Source: M3007 sp964646615
GTDB taxonomy: Bacteria; Bacteroidota; Bacteroidia; Chitinophagales; Saprospiraceae
Direction: 5' to 3'
NCBI GenBank assembly: GCA_964646615.1
Contig: CAZYEV010000095.1
Coordinates: 1 to 64,000 of the forward strand
DNA: 64,000 nucleotides
In this document: piece after piece, positions 8,958-16,859 of the stretch
Layout of the letters: each line of letters opens with the position of its first letter
Position numbering within the stretch: the stretch's first letter is position 1
Notes under the pieces: generated by a model
Seen by the model: the letters and a program-made list of their open reading frames with translations, nothing else
Told to the model about the DNA's origin: nothing
Databases searched by the model: none
Position numbers and translations under genes: made by a program

Positions 8958-8980
8958 GGCCAAACAAGTTTGGCCGCTAC
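8958..8980. repeat. Single copy of the GGCCAAAC palindrome
   Basis: GGCCAAACAAGTTTGGCC at 8958-8975 is followed by GCTAC. It fills most of the gap between the phosphoesterase stop codon and the xseA start. Confidence 0.9.
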
Positions 8981-8990
8981 GGGGTGTGAT

Positions 8991-10217
8991 ATGACATACA
9001 GTTTACTGGATTTGAACGCGCACATTCGGTATGCCCTGGCGCTGAATTTTCCTGAGGCCGTCTGGATAACGGCGGAGATTGCTCAGGTGAATGAAGCGCG
9101 TGGGCATATCTTCTTAGACCTGGTGCAAAAGGGCGAAGGCGAGGAAGACGTCGTTGTTGCCCAGGCCGCTGCCATTGTGTGGCAACGCCAGTACCGGCAG
9201 TTGCGCCTGCAGTTGGGCCCTGCCATAGATGAGGCCCTGCGCGAGGGCCGTGAGGTGCGCCTGCAGGTGCGCGTGGAATTCCACGAGCGCTATGGTCTTA
9301 AGCTCATCGTCCTCGATGCCGACCCGGCCTATACCATCGGACGTCTCGAACTGCAGCGCCGTCAGACGCTGAAAAAATTGGAAGAGGCGGGTCTTCTGGA
9401 GCGCAACCGCTCGCTGCCGCTGCCACACGTGCTGCAGCGTATCGCGGTGATTTCTTCCGAAAGCGCCGCCGGGCTGCAGGATTTTCAGGAACATTTGCAG
9501 CAAAACCCGTTCGGTTTTGCCTTTCAGCTGCGCCTGTTCTCCACAGCTGTGCAGGGCGAGAACCTGGAAGCGGAATTCCTGCAAGCGCTCCAACAGGTGA
9601 GCCAACAGGCCCAAGCCTTCGATTGCGCTGTTGTGCTGCGCGGCGGCGGCGCGCGGCTCGACCTGAGCGGCTTCGACGCCCTGAGTGTCTGCCAGGCCGC
9701 TGCAGTGCTGCCTATCCCGTTGCTGACCGGCATCGGCCACGAAACCGATGAAACCGTGCTCGACCGCGTGGCTTATGCCGCTTTGAAAACGCCTACCGCT
9801 GTGGCGGATTACCTTATTCAGCACAACCTCTTCTTTGAAAGCGCCCTGCTCGAGCTGGCCGAACAGGTGCGCGAAGACGCCCAACAGCACCTGCGCCAGC
9901 AGCATCTCCAACTGACACACTGGGAAACTGCTGCCCAATGGGCCGCCCAAACGCACCTGCGCAGCGCCCGGCAGCAACTCGCCTACGCCGAACAAGCCCT
10001 GCCCATCTTTGCGCGCCAGACGCTGCGCCGCGCCCACGACCACCTGCAACGCGCCGAAGCCCTCTGTCTGGCACTACACCCCGACGCCGCCCTGCGCCGC
10101 GGCTTCAGCCTCACGCGCAAAAACGGGCGCGTCGTGGCTTCCGTCCACGACACCCAGACCGGCGATGTGATCGAAACCCAACTGGCCGATGGCACCTTCC
10201 GGGCACGGGTGGAATGA
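8991..10217 (+). CDS. xseA: Exodeoxyribonuclease VII large subunit
   Basis: XseA is the catalytic subunit of ExoVII, which degrades single-stranded DNA from both ends. The 408-residue protein has an N-terminal OB-fold (about 1-100: AVWITAEIAQVNEARGHIFLDL), then the catalytic domain (RIAVISSESAAGLQDF, VVLRGGGARLDLSGFD, TGIGHETDETVLDRVA), then a long helical coiled region and a C-terminal tail with GFSLTRKNGRVV. The ATG at 8991 gives the expected N-terminus; upstream extension would run into the preceding gene. No xseB (about 60-80 residues) is visible next to it; the following gene is a DUF1599 protein. The small subunit is presumably encoded elsewhere. Confidence 0.93.
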   Translation: MTYSLLDLNAHIRYALALNFPEAVWITAEIAQVNEARGHIFLDLVQKGEGEEDVVVAQAAAIVWQRQYRQLRLQLGPAIDEALREGREVRLQVRVEFHERYGLKLIVLDADPAYTIGRLELQRRQTLKKLEEAGLLERNRSLPLPHVLQRIAVISSESAAGLQDFQEHLQQNPFGFAFQLRLFSTAVQGENLEAEFLQALQQVSQQAQAFDCAVVLRGGGARLDLSGFDALSVCQAAAVLPIPLLTGIGHETDETVLDRVAYAALKTPTAVADYLIQHNLFFESALLELAEQVREDAQQHLRQQHLQLTHWETAAQWAAQTHLRSARQQLAYAEQALPIFARQTLRRAHDHLQRAEALCLALHPDAALRRGFSLTRKNGRVVASVHDTQTGDVIETQLADGTFRARVE

Positions 10218-10298
10218 AAGCGCCACCTCGCCCCCGCCGACATGACCGACGAACGCCAGGGCTGTTTGGAACAAAACGCTCAACCCATACTTCATGCG

Positions 10299-10306
10299 TA
10301 CCTTTG
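10299..10306 (+). promoter_or_regulatory. -7 element TACCTTTG of the DUF1599 gene
   Basis: An exact TACCTTTG lies 32 bp before ATG 10339. The predicted transcript would begin at about 10312, right at the palindrome copy 10314-10330, so that hairpin would sit at the very 5' end of the mRNA. Confidence 0.65.
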
Positions 10307-10313
10307 CCAGCGA

Positions 10314-10335
10314 GCCAAACAAGTTTGGCCGCTAC
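10314..10335. repeat. Palindrome copy in the leader of the DUF1599 gene
   Basis: GCCAAACAAGTTTGGC (10314-10329) keeps 7 bp of the stem and is followed by CGCTAC. It lies between the -7 element and the start codon, 9 bp before ATG 10339. Confidence 0.85.
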
Positions 10336-10338
10336 TGG

Positions 10339-10908
10339 ATGATGGATACCGAGCAACAATTTCGTGCGGTAGTGGAGCGATGCCGCGCCGTGTTTGTTCA
10401 GAAAATGCACGACTACGGTACGGCGTGGCGTATCCTGCGGCCGTCAAGTATCACCGACCAGATTTACATCAAGGCGCTGCGCATCCGAAACATTGAGGAG
10501 AGCGGACACCAAAAAGTGAGCGACAGCGTGGAAAGCGAGTACATGGGCATCCTCAACTACTGCGTGCTGGCGCTTATCCAACTGGAATTGCCCGATAACG
10601 CTCCGCTGGAGCTGGCCGAAGACGAAGTAACAAAACGCTACGACCACCACATCGAGGAAAACATACGCTTGCTGCGCGCCAAAAACCACGACTACGCCGA
10701 AGCCTGGCGCCTCATGCGCGTCAGCAGCATGACCGACCTCATCCTGCAAAAAATCCTGCGCATCAAGCAAATCGAAGACAACGCCGGCCTCACCCTCGCC
10801 TCTGAAGGGCTGGAGGCCAACTACCGCGATATCCTCAACTACGCCGCCTTTGCACTCATCCGCCTGTCAGAAGCCCGCGCAGAGACGGTACCGGCGCCAA
10901 AGGCCTGA
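10339..10908 (+). CDS. DUF1599 protein (tandem nucleotide-modification-associated domain)
   Basis: The 189-residue product consists of two copies of the same module. The first has HDYGTAWRILRPSSITDQI followed by GILNYCVLALIQL; the second has HDYAEAWRLMRVSSMTDLI followed by DILNYAAFALIRL. This is DUF1599, a conserved Bacteroidota family that comparative genomics has linked to nucleotide modification; its biochemical role is not established. The start is ATG 10339 or the adjacent ATG 10342. An upstream in-frame ATG at 10294 precedes the promoter element and was rejected. The BT_3928-like gene 64 bp downstream is, from my recollection, its usual neighbour in this phylum. Confidence 0.85.
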   Translation: MMDTEQQFRAVVERCRAVFVQKMHDYGTAWRILRPSSITDQIYIKALRIRNIEESGHQKVSDSVESEYMGILNYCVLALIQLELPDNAPLELAEDEVTKRYDHHIEENIRLLRAKNHDYAEAWRLMRVSSMTDLILQKILRIKQIEDNAGLTLASEGLEANYRDILNYAAFALIRLSEARAETVPAPKA

Positions 10909-10972
10909 CACCGCCAAATAGTGCAAATTGCTTTTTTTTGCGGCGCTTTTCATCCAAAACGACTTCCCTGAC

Positions 10973-12496
10973 ATGACATCCCTGAGCTCACTCATCCTGG
11001 CTTTTGCCCTCATCGCTGCTGTGCTCACCTTCGTAACGCACCGGCTGCGACGCACGCAAAACGTATTGGTCAGCTTCTTGCAATACTTCTGCGGCGTGTG
11101 GTTCATCTTTTCCGGTGCCGTTAAGGCCATTGACCCCATCGGCACGGCGTACAAAATGGAAGATTACTTCACTGCCTTCGAGAGCACTTTTGGCGGTCTG
11201 CAAAATGCCTTTGCCGGCCTTGCGCCACTTTTCCCAGCCCTGGCCCAATACAGCGCGGGCTTTTCCATCGTCATGATTGTGCTCGAAATTGCCCTGGGCC
11301 TCATGCTGGTGCTGGGCTACTTGCGCAGCCTGACGGCGTGGCTGTTCTTTTTGGTGCTGTTGTTCTTTACCTTCCTGACCGGCTTCACCTACCTGACCGG
11401 CTTCGTGCCGCCAGAGGCCAACTTTTTCGATTTTGCCAAATGGGGGCCGTATGTGAAAACGCAAATGCGCGTAACGGACTGCGGCTGCTTTGGCGATTTC
11501 ATCAAGCTGGACCCGAAGGTGTCGTTCTTCAAAGACGTCTTTCTGCTGGTGCCAGCGCTCATCTTTTTGCTCCGCAGCCGGCAGATGCACCAGATCTTCA
11601 CCATGCGCAGCCGACGCCTGCTGACGGGTGCCGTGGCGCTGTTTTCGCTGCTCTTCTGCTGGTACAGCACCTATTACAACCTGCCCATTGTGGACTTTCG
11701 GCCCTTTAAGGTGGGCACCAACGTGCGTGAGCGCAAGGAACTGGAAGAAAAGGCGCGCGCCAACGTCGAGATTATCGGCTGGGTGATGGAAAACACGAAC
11801 ACCGGCAAGGTGGAAAAAGTCATGATCCCGATGTCGCGCTTCAAGGAAGTCATGGAAAAATACCCGAAGAGCGAAGGCTGGAAAGTGAAAGACCAGATCA
11901 AGACCGAGCCTTTCGTGGAAATAGACGGCAAGCGCGTAGAGGTACAGGAGACGAAAATCAGCGATTTCATGATCGAAAACGAAGACGGCGACGTTACCGA
12001 AGACATCCTGCAAGAGCCGGGCTACTCGCTGATGATTGTGGCCTACAAGCTGTACGGCAAAAAGACCACCGAAACGCTCATTGTGCAGGACACCACGTGG
12101 GCCTACGATACACTGCGCATCAGCACCGACTCGGTGGTGCTTCAGCCGCGCGTGGCGGAAGTAACGCCGCGCAAGGAAACGCGCGAGTCCTTCGTGCCCG
12201 AAGCCTGGTACGGCGACCTTTTCCGCAACCAGATCAACGCCCTGGCCCGGGCGGCCCAAAAAGAGGGCTGGAAGGTCTATGCCGTCAACACGTTCCAGGA
12301 TACGGAAGCCGCCGAAGATTTCCGCCGCAATGTGGGCGCCGATTATCCGTTTTACCACGCCGACGACAAGCTGCTCAAGACCATCATTCGCTCCAACCCG
12401 GGCTTAGTCATCTGGCGCGATGGCGCGGTGGTGGGCATGTACCACTGGCGGCATCTGCCGACGCCGGATGCGCTGCTGAGGCGGTTTCAGCAGTAG
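10973..12496 (+). CDS. BT_3928-like DoxX/MauE-type membrane protein
   Basis: The 507-residue protein has an N-terminal membrane domain (about 1-230) with some six hydrophobic segments, the DoxX-like start FCGVWFIFSGAVKAIDP, and a conserved cysteine motif VTDCGCFGD between helices. It ends in a large soluble domain (about 245-507) containing a thioredoxin-fold-like stretch (VYAVNTFQDTEAAEDF, then GLVIWRDGAVVGMYHW) but no CxxC there. MauE/DoxX proteins are linked to disulfide or quinone redox chemistry, and the CGC pair fits that; the function here is inferred. ATG 10973 was chosen because it begins directly before the first hydrophobic segment. A repeat cluster follows the stop codon. Confidence 0.85.
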   Translation: MTSLSSLILAFALIAAVLTFVTHRLRRTQNVLVSFLQYFCGVWFIFSGAVKAIDPIGTAYKMEDYFTAFESTFGGLQNAFAGLAPLFPALAQYSAGFSIVMIVLEIALGLMLVLGYLRSLTAWLFFLVLLFFTFLTGFTYLTGFVPPEANFFDFAKWGPYVKTQMRVTDCGCFGDFIKLDPKVSFFKDVFLLVPALIFLLRSRQMHQIFTMRSRRLLTGAVALFSLLFCWYSTYYNLPIVDFRPFKVGTNVRERKELEEKARANVEIIGWVMENTNTGKVEKVMIPMSRFKEVMEKYPKSEGWKVKDQIKTEPFVEIDGKRVEVQETKISDFMIENEDGDVTEDILQEPGYSLMIVAYKLYGKKTTETLIVQDTTWAYDTLRISTDSVVLQPRVAEVTPRKETRESFVPEAWYGDLFRNQINALARAAQKEGWKVYAVNTFQDTEAAEDFRRNVGADYPFYHADDKLLKTIIRSNPGLVIWRDGAVVGMYHWRHLPTPDALLRRFQQ

Positions 12497-12507
12497 CGGT
12501 TGGGGGT

Positions 12508-12580
12508 GGCCAAACAAGTTTGGCCGGTACGGGGCCAAACAAGTTTAGCGGGTACAGGGGCAAACAAGTTTGGCGGGTGC
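12508..12580. repeat. Second array of three GGCCAAAC palindromes
   Basis: A perfect copy (GGCCAAACAAGTTTGGCC) lies at 12508-12525 and is followed by GGTAC. A copy at 12533-12549 has one uncompensated arm change (right arm TTTAGC). A degenerate copy lies at about 12558-12574. Spacing is again 25-26 bp, as in the array at 5909. It occupies the gap between two genes on the same strand. Confidence 0.88.
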
Positions 12581-12597
12581 TATGTAAACCGTTTTTT

Positions 12598-13419
12598 ATG
12601 TCCAGAATAACCTGTTTTTTATTTGCTTTTCTTTTTGGCGTCGTTCAGGCGGCTGTTGCCCAAACTGCGGTGCCGATGCGTACGGTTTCGGGTGTGGTGC
12701 TGCTGCGGGAGGCCAAAGCGCCTGACTTTCGCGCAATATTGCCGGCCCTGCGCAAGGACTGGGGTTTTGTTGTGGACTCGTCGCAGTTGGGCGACAAGAA
12801 GATAACGCTATACTCGGGTGGCCTCACGGTGGTGGTGCAGTATGTGAATTACCCCATGGCGCCTGCTGAAGTGCGCTCGGCTGCAGAGGGCGCCTGGCTT
12901 TGGGGCACGGCACGCGAAGAAGCGCCGCGCCACCAGGCCCAACTGACCCTAGCCGTCGTGGGGGCGGGGCAGGCCCCCATAACCGTGTACAAAGCCTATA
13001 CCCGCGTGGCTGCTGCGCTGCTGGAAAATACCCGCGCTTATGGCATCTATTTACCGCGTCATTACCTGCTGCATTCGCGCGATTTCTTTCTGGAAGCCGC
13101 CCGACAGATGGATCGCGACGAGCTGCCGCTGTATTGCTGGATCTATTTTGGCATGTTCCAATTGGACGGCCTCAGCTGCGCCTACACGTACGGGCTGGAT
13201 GACTTCGGAATGCTGGACCTGGAAATTGTGCGCACGCCTAAGAGCTTAGCCGAAGCGCACGCTGTGCTGTACGACGCGGCACGCGAGGCCCTGCGCAGCG
13301 GCAAACCCTGGCAAGAAGGCGCCGTAGTGGAGTCGGTGGACGGCGAAAAGTTCCTCCTGCGCCGTGTACGTTCGCCCTATATCGAAAACCGCGAGATGCT
13401 GCAGCTGCAAAAGTTGTGA
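12598..13419 (+). CDS. Secreted DUF4261-like protein of unknown function
   Basis: The 273-residue product opens with a signal peptide (MSRITCFLFAFLFGV to about VAQT). The rest resembles DUF4261: a central stretch with YCWIYFGMFQ and the C-terminal block DDFGMLDLEIVRTPKSLAE followed by AHAVLYDAA. Members are usually cytoplasmic, so a secretion signal is somewhat unusual. I am moderately sure of the family and do not know the function. The start at ATG 12598 directly follows the repeat array; extension upstream would read through that array. A terminator follows at 13552. Confidence 0.65.
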   Translation: MSRITCFLFAFLFGVVQAAVAQTAVPMRTVSGVVLLREAKAPDFRAILPALRKDWGFVVDSSQLGDKKITLYSGGLTVVVQYVNYPMAPAEVRSAAEGAWLWGTAREEAPRHQAQLTLAVVGAGQAPITVYKAYTRVAAALLENTRAYGIYLPRHYLLHSRDFFLEAARQMDRDELPLYCWIYFGMFQLDGLSCAYTYGLDDFGMLDLEIVRTPKSLAEAHAVLYDAAREALRSGKPWQEGAVVESVDGEKFLLRRVRSPYIENREMLQLQKL

Positions 13420-13494
13420 GCAGATAGCGAACGATAAGCGACCTCTCTGCGCGGGCCGCGAAGCGCAGAACGCATGTGTTGTCAGAAGCGCCGG

Positions 13495-13545
13495 GAAAAA
13501 ACGCCGCGTTTTTTTTAACCTTTTGCCCCACAGCAGCCTGAAAAA
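13495..13545 (+). repeat. Degenerate intergenic repeat tail (copy D)
   Basis: GCGTTTTTTTTAACCTTTTG followed by CCCCACAGCAGCCT matches the tail shared with copies at 13655, 54855, 61945 and 62110. The upstream stem part is short here. Confidence 0.55.
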
Positions 13546-13551
13546 AACAGA

Positions 13552-13583
13552 GGCGACACCTCCTGGCCGGAGATGTCGCCTTT
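13552..13583 (+). terminator. Terminator after the DUF4261-like gene
   Basis: GGCGACACCTCC (13552-13563) pairs with GGAGATGTCGCC (13569-13580), with one C-A mismatch and a 5-nt loop, and TTT follows. Confidence 0.7.
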
Positions 13584-13654
13584 CCCATTCGTGCATTCGT
13601 GGCGAGTCTCCACCAATGCCACTCATGATTGAGTGTCTATAGGCCCTGAAATTT

Positions 13655-13725
13655 CTTTTTTTAACCTTTCGCCTCGCTGCAGCCCTGCTTAGGGTCAGTC
13701 AGGCAAAATATCGCCTCTACCAACA
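13655..13725 (+). repeat. Degenerate intergenic repeat tail (copy E)
   Basis: TTTCTTTTTTTAACCTTTCG is followed by CCTCGCTGCAGCCCTGCTTA and GGGTCAGTCAGG. The order of blocks (T run, AACC, TTTYGCC, GCAGCC, TTAGGGTCAG) matches the other copies. Confidence 0.5.
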
Positions 13726-14037
13726 GAGCAGGTCAGAAGGCGGCATAGGCCAATTCGCCCTCAGGCTACGGGGAGCGCCTTCAGGAAGGCCAGAGAATTT
13801 GTTTCAAAAAGCACAGAAACAGGGCATTTCAGCCCTTTAAAAGCACCCTTTGAAACGCACCATCGGCTTTGAATTTTAAAAATTTAAAAACTTGAAAATC
13901 AATTTTTTAATTTAAAAAAAATCAAAAAAAACCGAAAAAAACCTCGCTAACGAGAGTGCTCAACTGTCTCTTCGTCGGGGGCAGGGTGCCTGGACTTTTG
14001 ACCTCGCAAACACGCAACAAAAAAACGCGAGGTCATC
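13726..14037. other. Non-coding, partly AT-rich stretch with inverted repeats before a short ORF
   Basis: No credible gene is visible. From about 13870 to 13935 the DNA is almost pure A/T. Two inverted repeats follow. TGACCTCGC (13999-14007) pairs with GCGAGGTCA (14027-14035), burying a GAGG ribosome-binding-like site 2 bp before an ATG. CGCTAACGAG (13945-13954) is the exact reverse complement of CTCGTTAGCG (14062-14071), so a larger fold could enclose the first. Confidence 0.6.
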
Positions 14038-14145
14038 ATGGCACACCTGAACAACAATTTGCTCGTTAGCGCTGCTGCGCCTGTTATCAACGCCCAGCCG
14101 TCGGTCGTTAATTCGGTCATCATCATTGACATTACGGGCGTGTAA
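14038..14145 (+). CDS. Putative small protein of 35 residues upstream of the helical-repeat protein
   Basis: An ATG at 14038 opens a 35-codon frame ending TAA at 14143-14145. The peptide begins MAHLNNNLLVSAAAPV and ends NSVIIIDITGV: hydrophobic, without cysteine, rich in V, I, A and N. Third positions are GC-rich, in line with real genes in this window and in sharp contrast to the AT-rich DNA just upstream. A GAGG site inside a 9-bp hairpin precedes it. It could be a signal peptide-like effector, a leader peptide, or chance. I do not recognise a family. It precedes the large protein at 14307 by 161 bp. Confidence 0.4.
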   Translation: MAHLNNNLLVSAAAPVINAQPSVVNSVIIIDITGV

Positions 14146-14306
14146 AATTTTAGGCGCCTGACTTTGTTTTCGGCTTGCTGTTGGCTTTTCAGCCCTTGTA
14201 GAGGGCTGCCCGTACGGATTACGGAACGAGATTTGAGGGAACGCCGTAGGTTTGTTGCCGCACAATCTTCCTTTTACTCGCTCCGCCTTCCCAAACGGCG
14301 CCCGAC

Positions 14307-15860
14307 ATGCACGAACTCCGCGAATTGGTTTCTATCGTTACCAGGCAGAAACTCCGAGCCGCTTCCCTGCTCACCGTCAAAGCGTTGCAACCCGGACCGC
14401 TGTCCATGCGACTGTACGACCTGGTATCTGAAGGCCAGGTGGACACCGACGAGCAAGCGATGGCAGCCCTGTACCCGGGCAATCCAGATGCGAACATTTC
14501 GTATCAACGCATCAAAAAAGCACTGCGCGACTACTTGGTGCAAATGCTGCTCGTCATTGACCTGCAACTGCCGCACTACAATCCGCGCCAGCGCACCTAT
14601 TTTGAACTGTGCAAAAAATGGGGCGCCATCAAAATCCTGCTGGGCAAAAACGCACACCGCGCTACCCTGCAACTGGCCGAAGAGGTGCAAAAACAGGCCC
14701 TGCGCTACGACTTCACCGACATGGCCTTAGATATGGTGCGCGCCATGCGCCTCTACTACGGCTCCATCGAGGGCAATGTCAAAAAGTACGAACAATACGG
14801 CGAACAGGTCAGGCACTTGGAAGACGTGCTGCGCTACGAAAACTTAGCCGAAGAGCTATACACCGACCTGGTCATCCGATACATCAACGACAAATCCACG
14901 AAGCACGACGTGCCCAAAGTGGCCCGGCAATACTTTGACCAGATAGCGGAAGCCCTCGAAAAGTACGACACCTATCGCCTGCATTTCACCGGCCGCCTCA
15001 TCGAAATCATCATCTACACCAGCGTCAACGACTACCGAAAGACCATCGAAATCTGCGACAAAGCCATCCGCTTCTTCGACGCCAAAGACTACGTAGCCAA
15101 CGTACCGCTGCAAGCCTTTCTGTACCAGGAAATGGTGTGCTACGTGCAACTGCGCGACTACGAAAAGGGCCGCCAGGCTGCCGAACGCGGCCTGCAATTG
15201 CTCGAACAGGGCTCGTTCAACTGGTTCAAGTACCAGGAGCTCTTCTTGCTGCTCGCGCTGCACTCAGGCCAGTATCAGGAGGCTTATCGCACGTACAAAC
15301 TCACCGTCAAGCACCGGCGCTTCGGCGGCCTGCCCGAAGGCATCCGGCAAATCTGGAAAATCTTTGAAGCCTACCTGTTCTACCTCATCCAGATTGGCCG
15401 CATTCAGCCCGACGAACCGGAAACGGTCATCAGCCGCATTCGCATCATGCGCTTCCTCAATGACCTGCCCATCTTCTCCAAAGACCGGCGCGGCATGAAC
15501 ATCCCCATCCTCATCTTTCACATCCTCTACCTCATCCTGACCAAAGAATACGATGCGGTGATTGACCGCATGGAAGCCATCAAAAAATACACTTCGCGCT
15601 ACCTCAAACGCGACGACAACTACCGCAGCAACTGCTTCATCAAGATGCTGCTCGTCATGCCCGAGGTGGGCTTCCACCGCGCCGCAGTCATTCGGCACGC
15701 TGAAAACTACGTCAAAATGCTCAAGCGCGTGCCGTTGGACTTCGCCAACCAGTCGCACGATATCGAACTCATTCCCTACGAAGACCTCTGGCAAATGGCC
15801 TTAGACTCTTTGGAAAACACCATCTACAAGCCCAGAATGCGAAAAGCATCGGCTACCTGA
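14307..15860 (+). CDS. Large helical-repeat (TPR-like) protein, paralogue of the one at 46774
   Basis: The 517-residue product is almost wholly alpha-helical, with no signal peptide or membrane segment. The first 85 residues look like a small helical, possibly winged-helix, domain: a leucine-rich helix, VDTDEQAMAALYPG, then RIKKALRDYLVQMLL. The middle contains TPR-like helix pairs. The last 120 residues contain the striking block FSKDRRGMNIPILI and RSNCFIKMLL, nearly identical in the paralogue. I recognise no named family. The layout (small N-terminal domain plus TPR solenoid) recalls peptide-sensing RRNPP regulators, but that is an analogy only. It is preceded by about 890 bp without a large gene, including a short ORF. 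Confidence 0.8.
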   Translation: MHELRELVSIVTRQKLRAASLLTVKALQPGPLSMRLYDLVSEGQVDTDEQAMAALYPGNPDANISYQRIKKALRDYLVQMLLVIDLQLPHYNPRQRTYFELCKKWGAIKILLGKNAHRATLQLAEEVQKQALRYDFTDMALDMVRAMRLYYGSIEGNVKKYEQYGEQVRHLEDVLRYENLAEELYTDLVIRYINDKSTKHDVPKVARQYFDQIAEALEKYDTYRLHFTGRLIEIIIYTSVNDYRKTIEICDKAIRFFDAKDYVANVPLQAFLYQEMVCYVQLRDYEKGRQAAERGLQLLEQGSFNWFKYQELFLLLALHSGQYQEAYRTYKLTVKHRRFGGLPEGIRQIWKIFEAYLFYLIQIGRIQPDEPETVISRIRIMRFLNDLPIFSKDRRGMNIPILIFHILYLILTKEYDAVIDRMEAIKKYTSRYLKRDDNYRSNCFIKMLLVMPEVGFHRAAVIRHAENYVKMLKRVPLDFANQSHDIELIPYEDLWQMALDSLENTIYKPRMRKASAT

Positions 15861-15889
15861 GCCATTCAGGCCACACTCCAAACCAAACG

Positions 15890-15929
15890 AATAGCAGACA
15901 TCCAGGCCGGGCGCCTGCTATTTTTTTTG
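15890..15929 (+). terminator. Terminator of the first helical-repeat protein gene
   Basis: AATAGCAG (15890-15897) pairs with CTGCTATT (15915-15922) and is followed by a run of seven T. Confidence 0.85.
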
Positions 15930-16043
15930 AAAAAAATGCACATCCAGAATATACCAATTCTTTTTTGTCGCCAAATTTGCGTGTCAAAACACCTAAACCT
16001 GCTTTTCATCACTCTTCACTTTTCACACTAAATCCGTCTCACT

Positions 16044-16430
16044 ATGAACGCTTTTCTATCACTTGGCCGCTGGCTGTTCCCCATTCCCTTCATCGTGTTT
16101 GGCCTGATGCACTTCACCAATGCACAGGTAATGGCTGACTATGTGGTTCCGGCATACATGCCCGCTAAAATCGTGTGGGTATATCTGTCGGGGGCTGGTC
16201 TGTTGGCTGCAGGCGCCAGCATGTATCTGGGCAAGTACGACAAGCTGGCCACCACCCTGCTGGCCATCATGCTGCTGCTCTTCGCGCTGATGGTACACCT
16301 GCCCGGCGTCATGGAGGGCGGCGATAAGATGGCCCAGTCTATGCCCAGCTTCCTGAAGGACCTCGGGCTGGCGGCTGCCAGCATGATGTACGCGCTCAAT
16401 CAATCGCGCGACCACTCCATCATCGGATAA
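16044..16430 (+). CDS. Small DoxX-family membrane protein
   Basis: The 128-residue inner-membrane protein has four hydrophobic segments and the DoxX-like start GRWLFPIPFIVFGLMHFTNA, followed by YVVPAYMPA and LAIMLLLFALMVHLP. DoxX relatives of this size occur widely and are thought to affect membrane redox state or detoxification; the exact role here is unknown. It has its own terminator (16454-16494), so the next small gene is probably transcribed separately. The DoxX-like domain at 10973 is only distantly related. Confidence 0.85.
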   Translation: MNAFLSLGRWLFPIPFIVFGLMHFTNAQVMADYVVPAYMPAKIVWVYLSGAGLLAAGASMYLGKYDKLATTLLAIMLLLFALMVHLPGVMEGGDKMAQSMPSFLKDLGLAAASMMYALNQSRDHSIIG

Positions 16431-16453
16431 GCGAGACATTACTGCATGACTGG

Positions 16454-16494
16454 GGTGTCGCTCGGAGGCTGCCGCGGAAGGGCGACACCTTTTC
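16454..16494 (+). terminator. Terminator of the DoxX gene
   Basis: GGTGTCGC (16454-16461) pairs with GCGACACC (16482-16489), with TTTTC after it. Confidence 0.7.
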
Positions 16495-16520
16495 TATATC
16501 TATCTCACCCGGTGCCGACT

Positions 16521-16808
16521 ATGGAAAATCTGGTTCGCGTAGCGCTAGCGCTGCTCTTTGTGGGTTGCTTAGCCGATATGCCCTACGACTATTTCCGGGC
16601 GGTGCGCTTTTTGGGCACGGCAGGTTTCGTTTACCTGGCTTTTCGGGAGAAAGCGCGCAACAACGACGAAATGTTCTGGTTTTGGGTGGCGTCGGCTGTT
16701 CTCCTTAACCCGATAGTCAAAATTTCGCTGGGACGGGTGTTGTGGAACATCGTGGACGTTATCTGGGCAGCAGTACTGGTATGGCCCTTACTGAACCGAC
16801 GCCAATAG
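16521..16808 (+). CDS. Small DUF6804-like membrane protein
   Basis: The 95-residue protein has about four short hydrophobic segments. It shows the pattern MPYDYFRAVRFLGTAGFVYL, then VLLNPIVKISLGR, then WNIVDVIWAAVLV. This order (PY-YY-RF, then a NPI motif, then W-IVD) matches DUF6804, a family of very small inner-membrane proteins of unknown function. ATG 16521 (MENLVRVAL) is preferred to the in-frame ATG at 16446, which lies at the edge of the upstream terminator. It is convergent with the permease gene. Confidence 0.65.
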   Translation: MENLVRVALALLFVGCLADMPYDYFRAVRFLGTAGFVYLAFREKARNNDEMFWFWVASAVLLNPIVKISLGRVLWNIVDVIWAAVLVWPLLNRRQ

Positions 16809-16859
16809 GCCCGTTTAAGAAAGATAAAGCCACATAGCGAGTCACAGGCACAAATGCCG

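Noticed and set aside
10988..12358. Minus-strand frame of 456 codons
   Set aside because: It is a shadow of the BT_3928-like membrane protein gene, and its His/Gln-rich composition is an antisense artefact.
13420..14306. tRNA, rRNA or mobile-element remnant in the largest gene gap
   Set aside because: No tRNA-like arms, terminal inverted repeats or transposase fragments were seen; the region holds repeats, a terminator and the short ORF.
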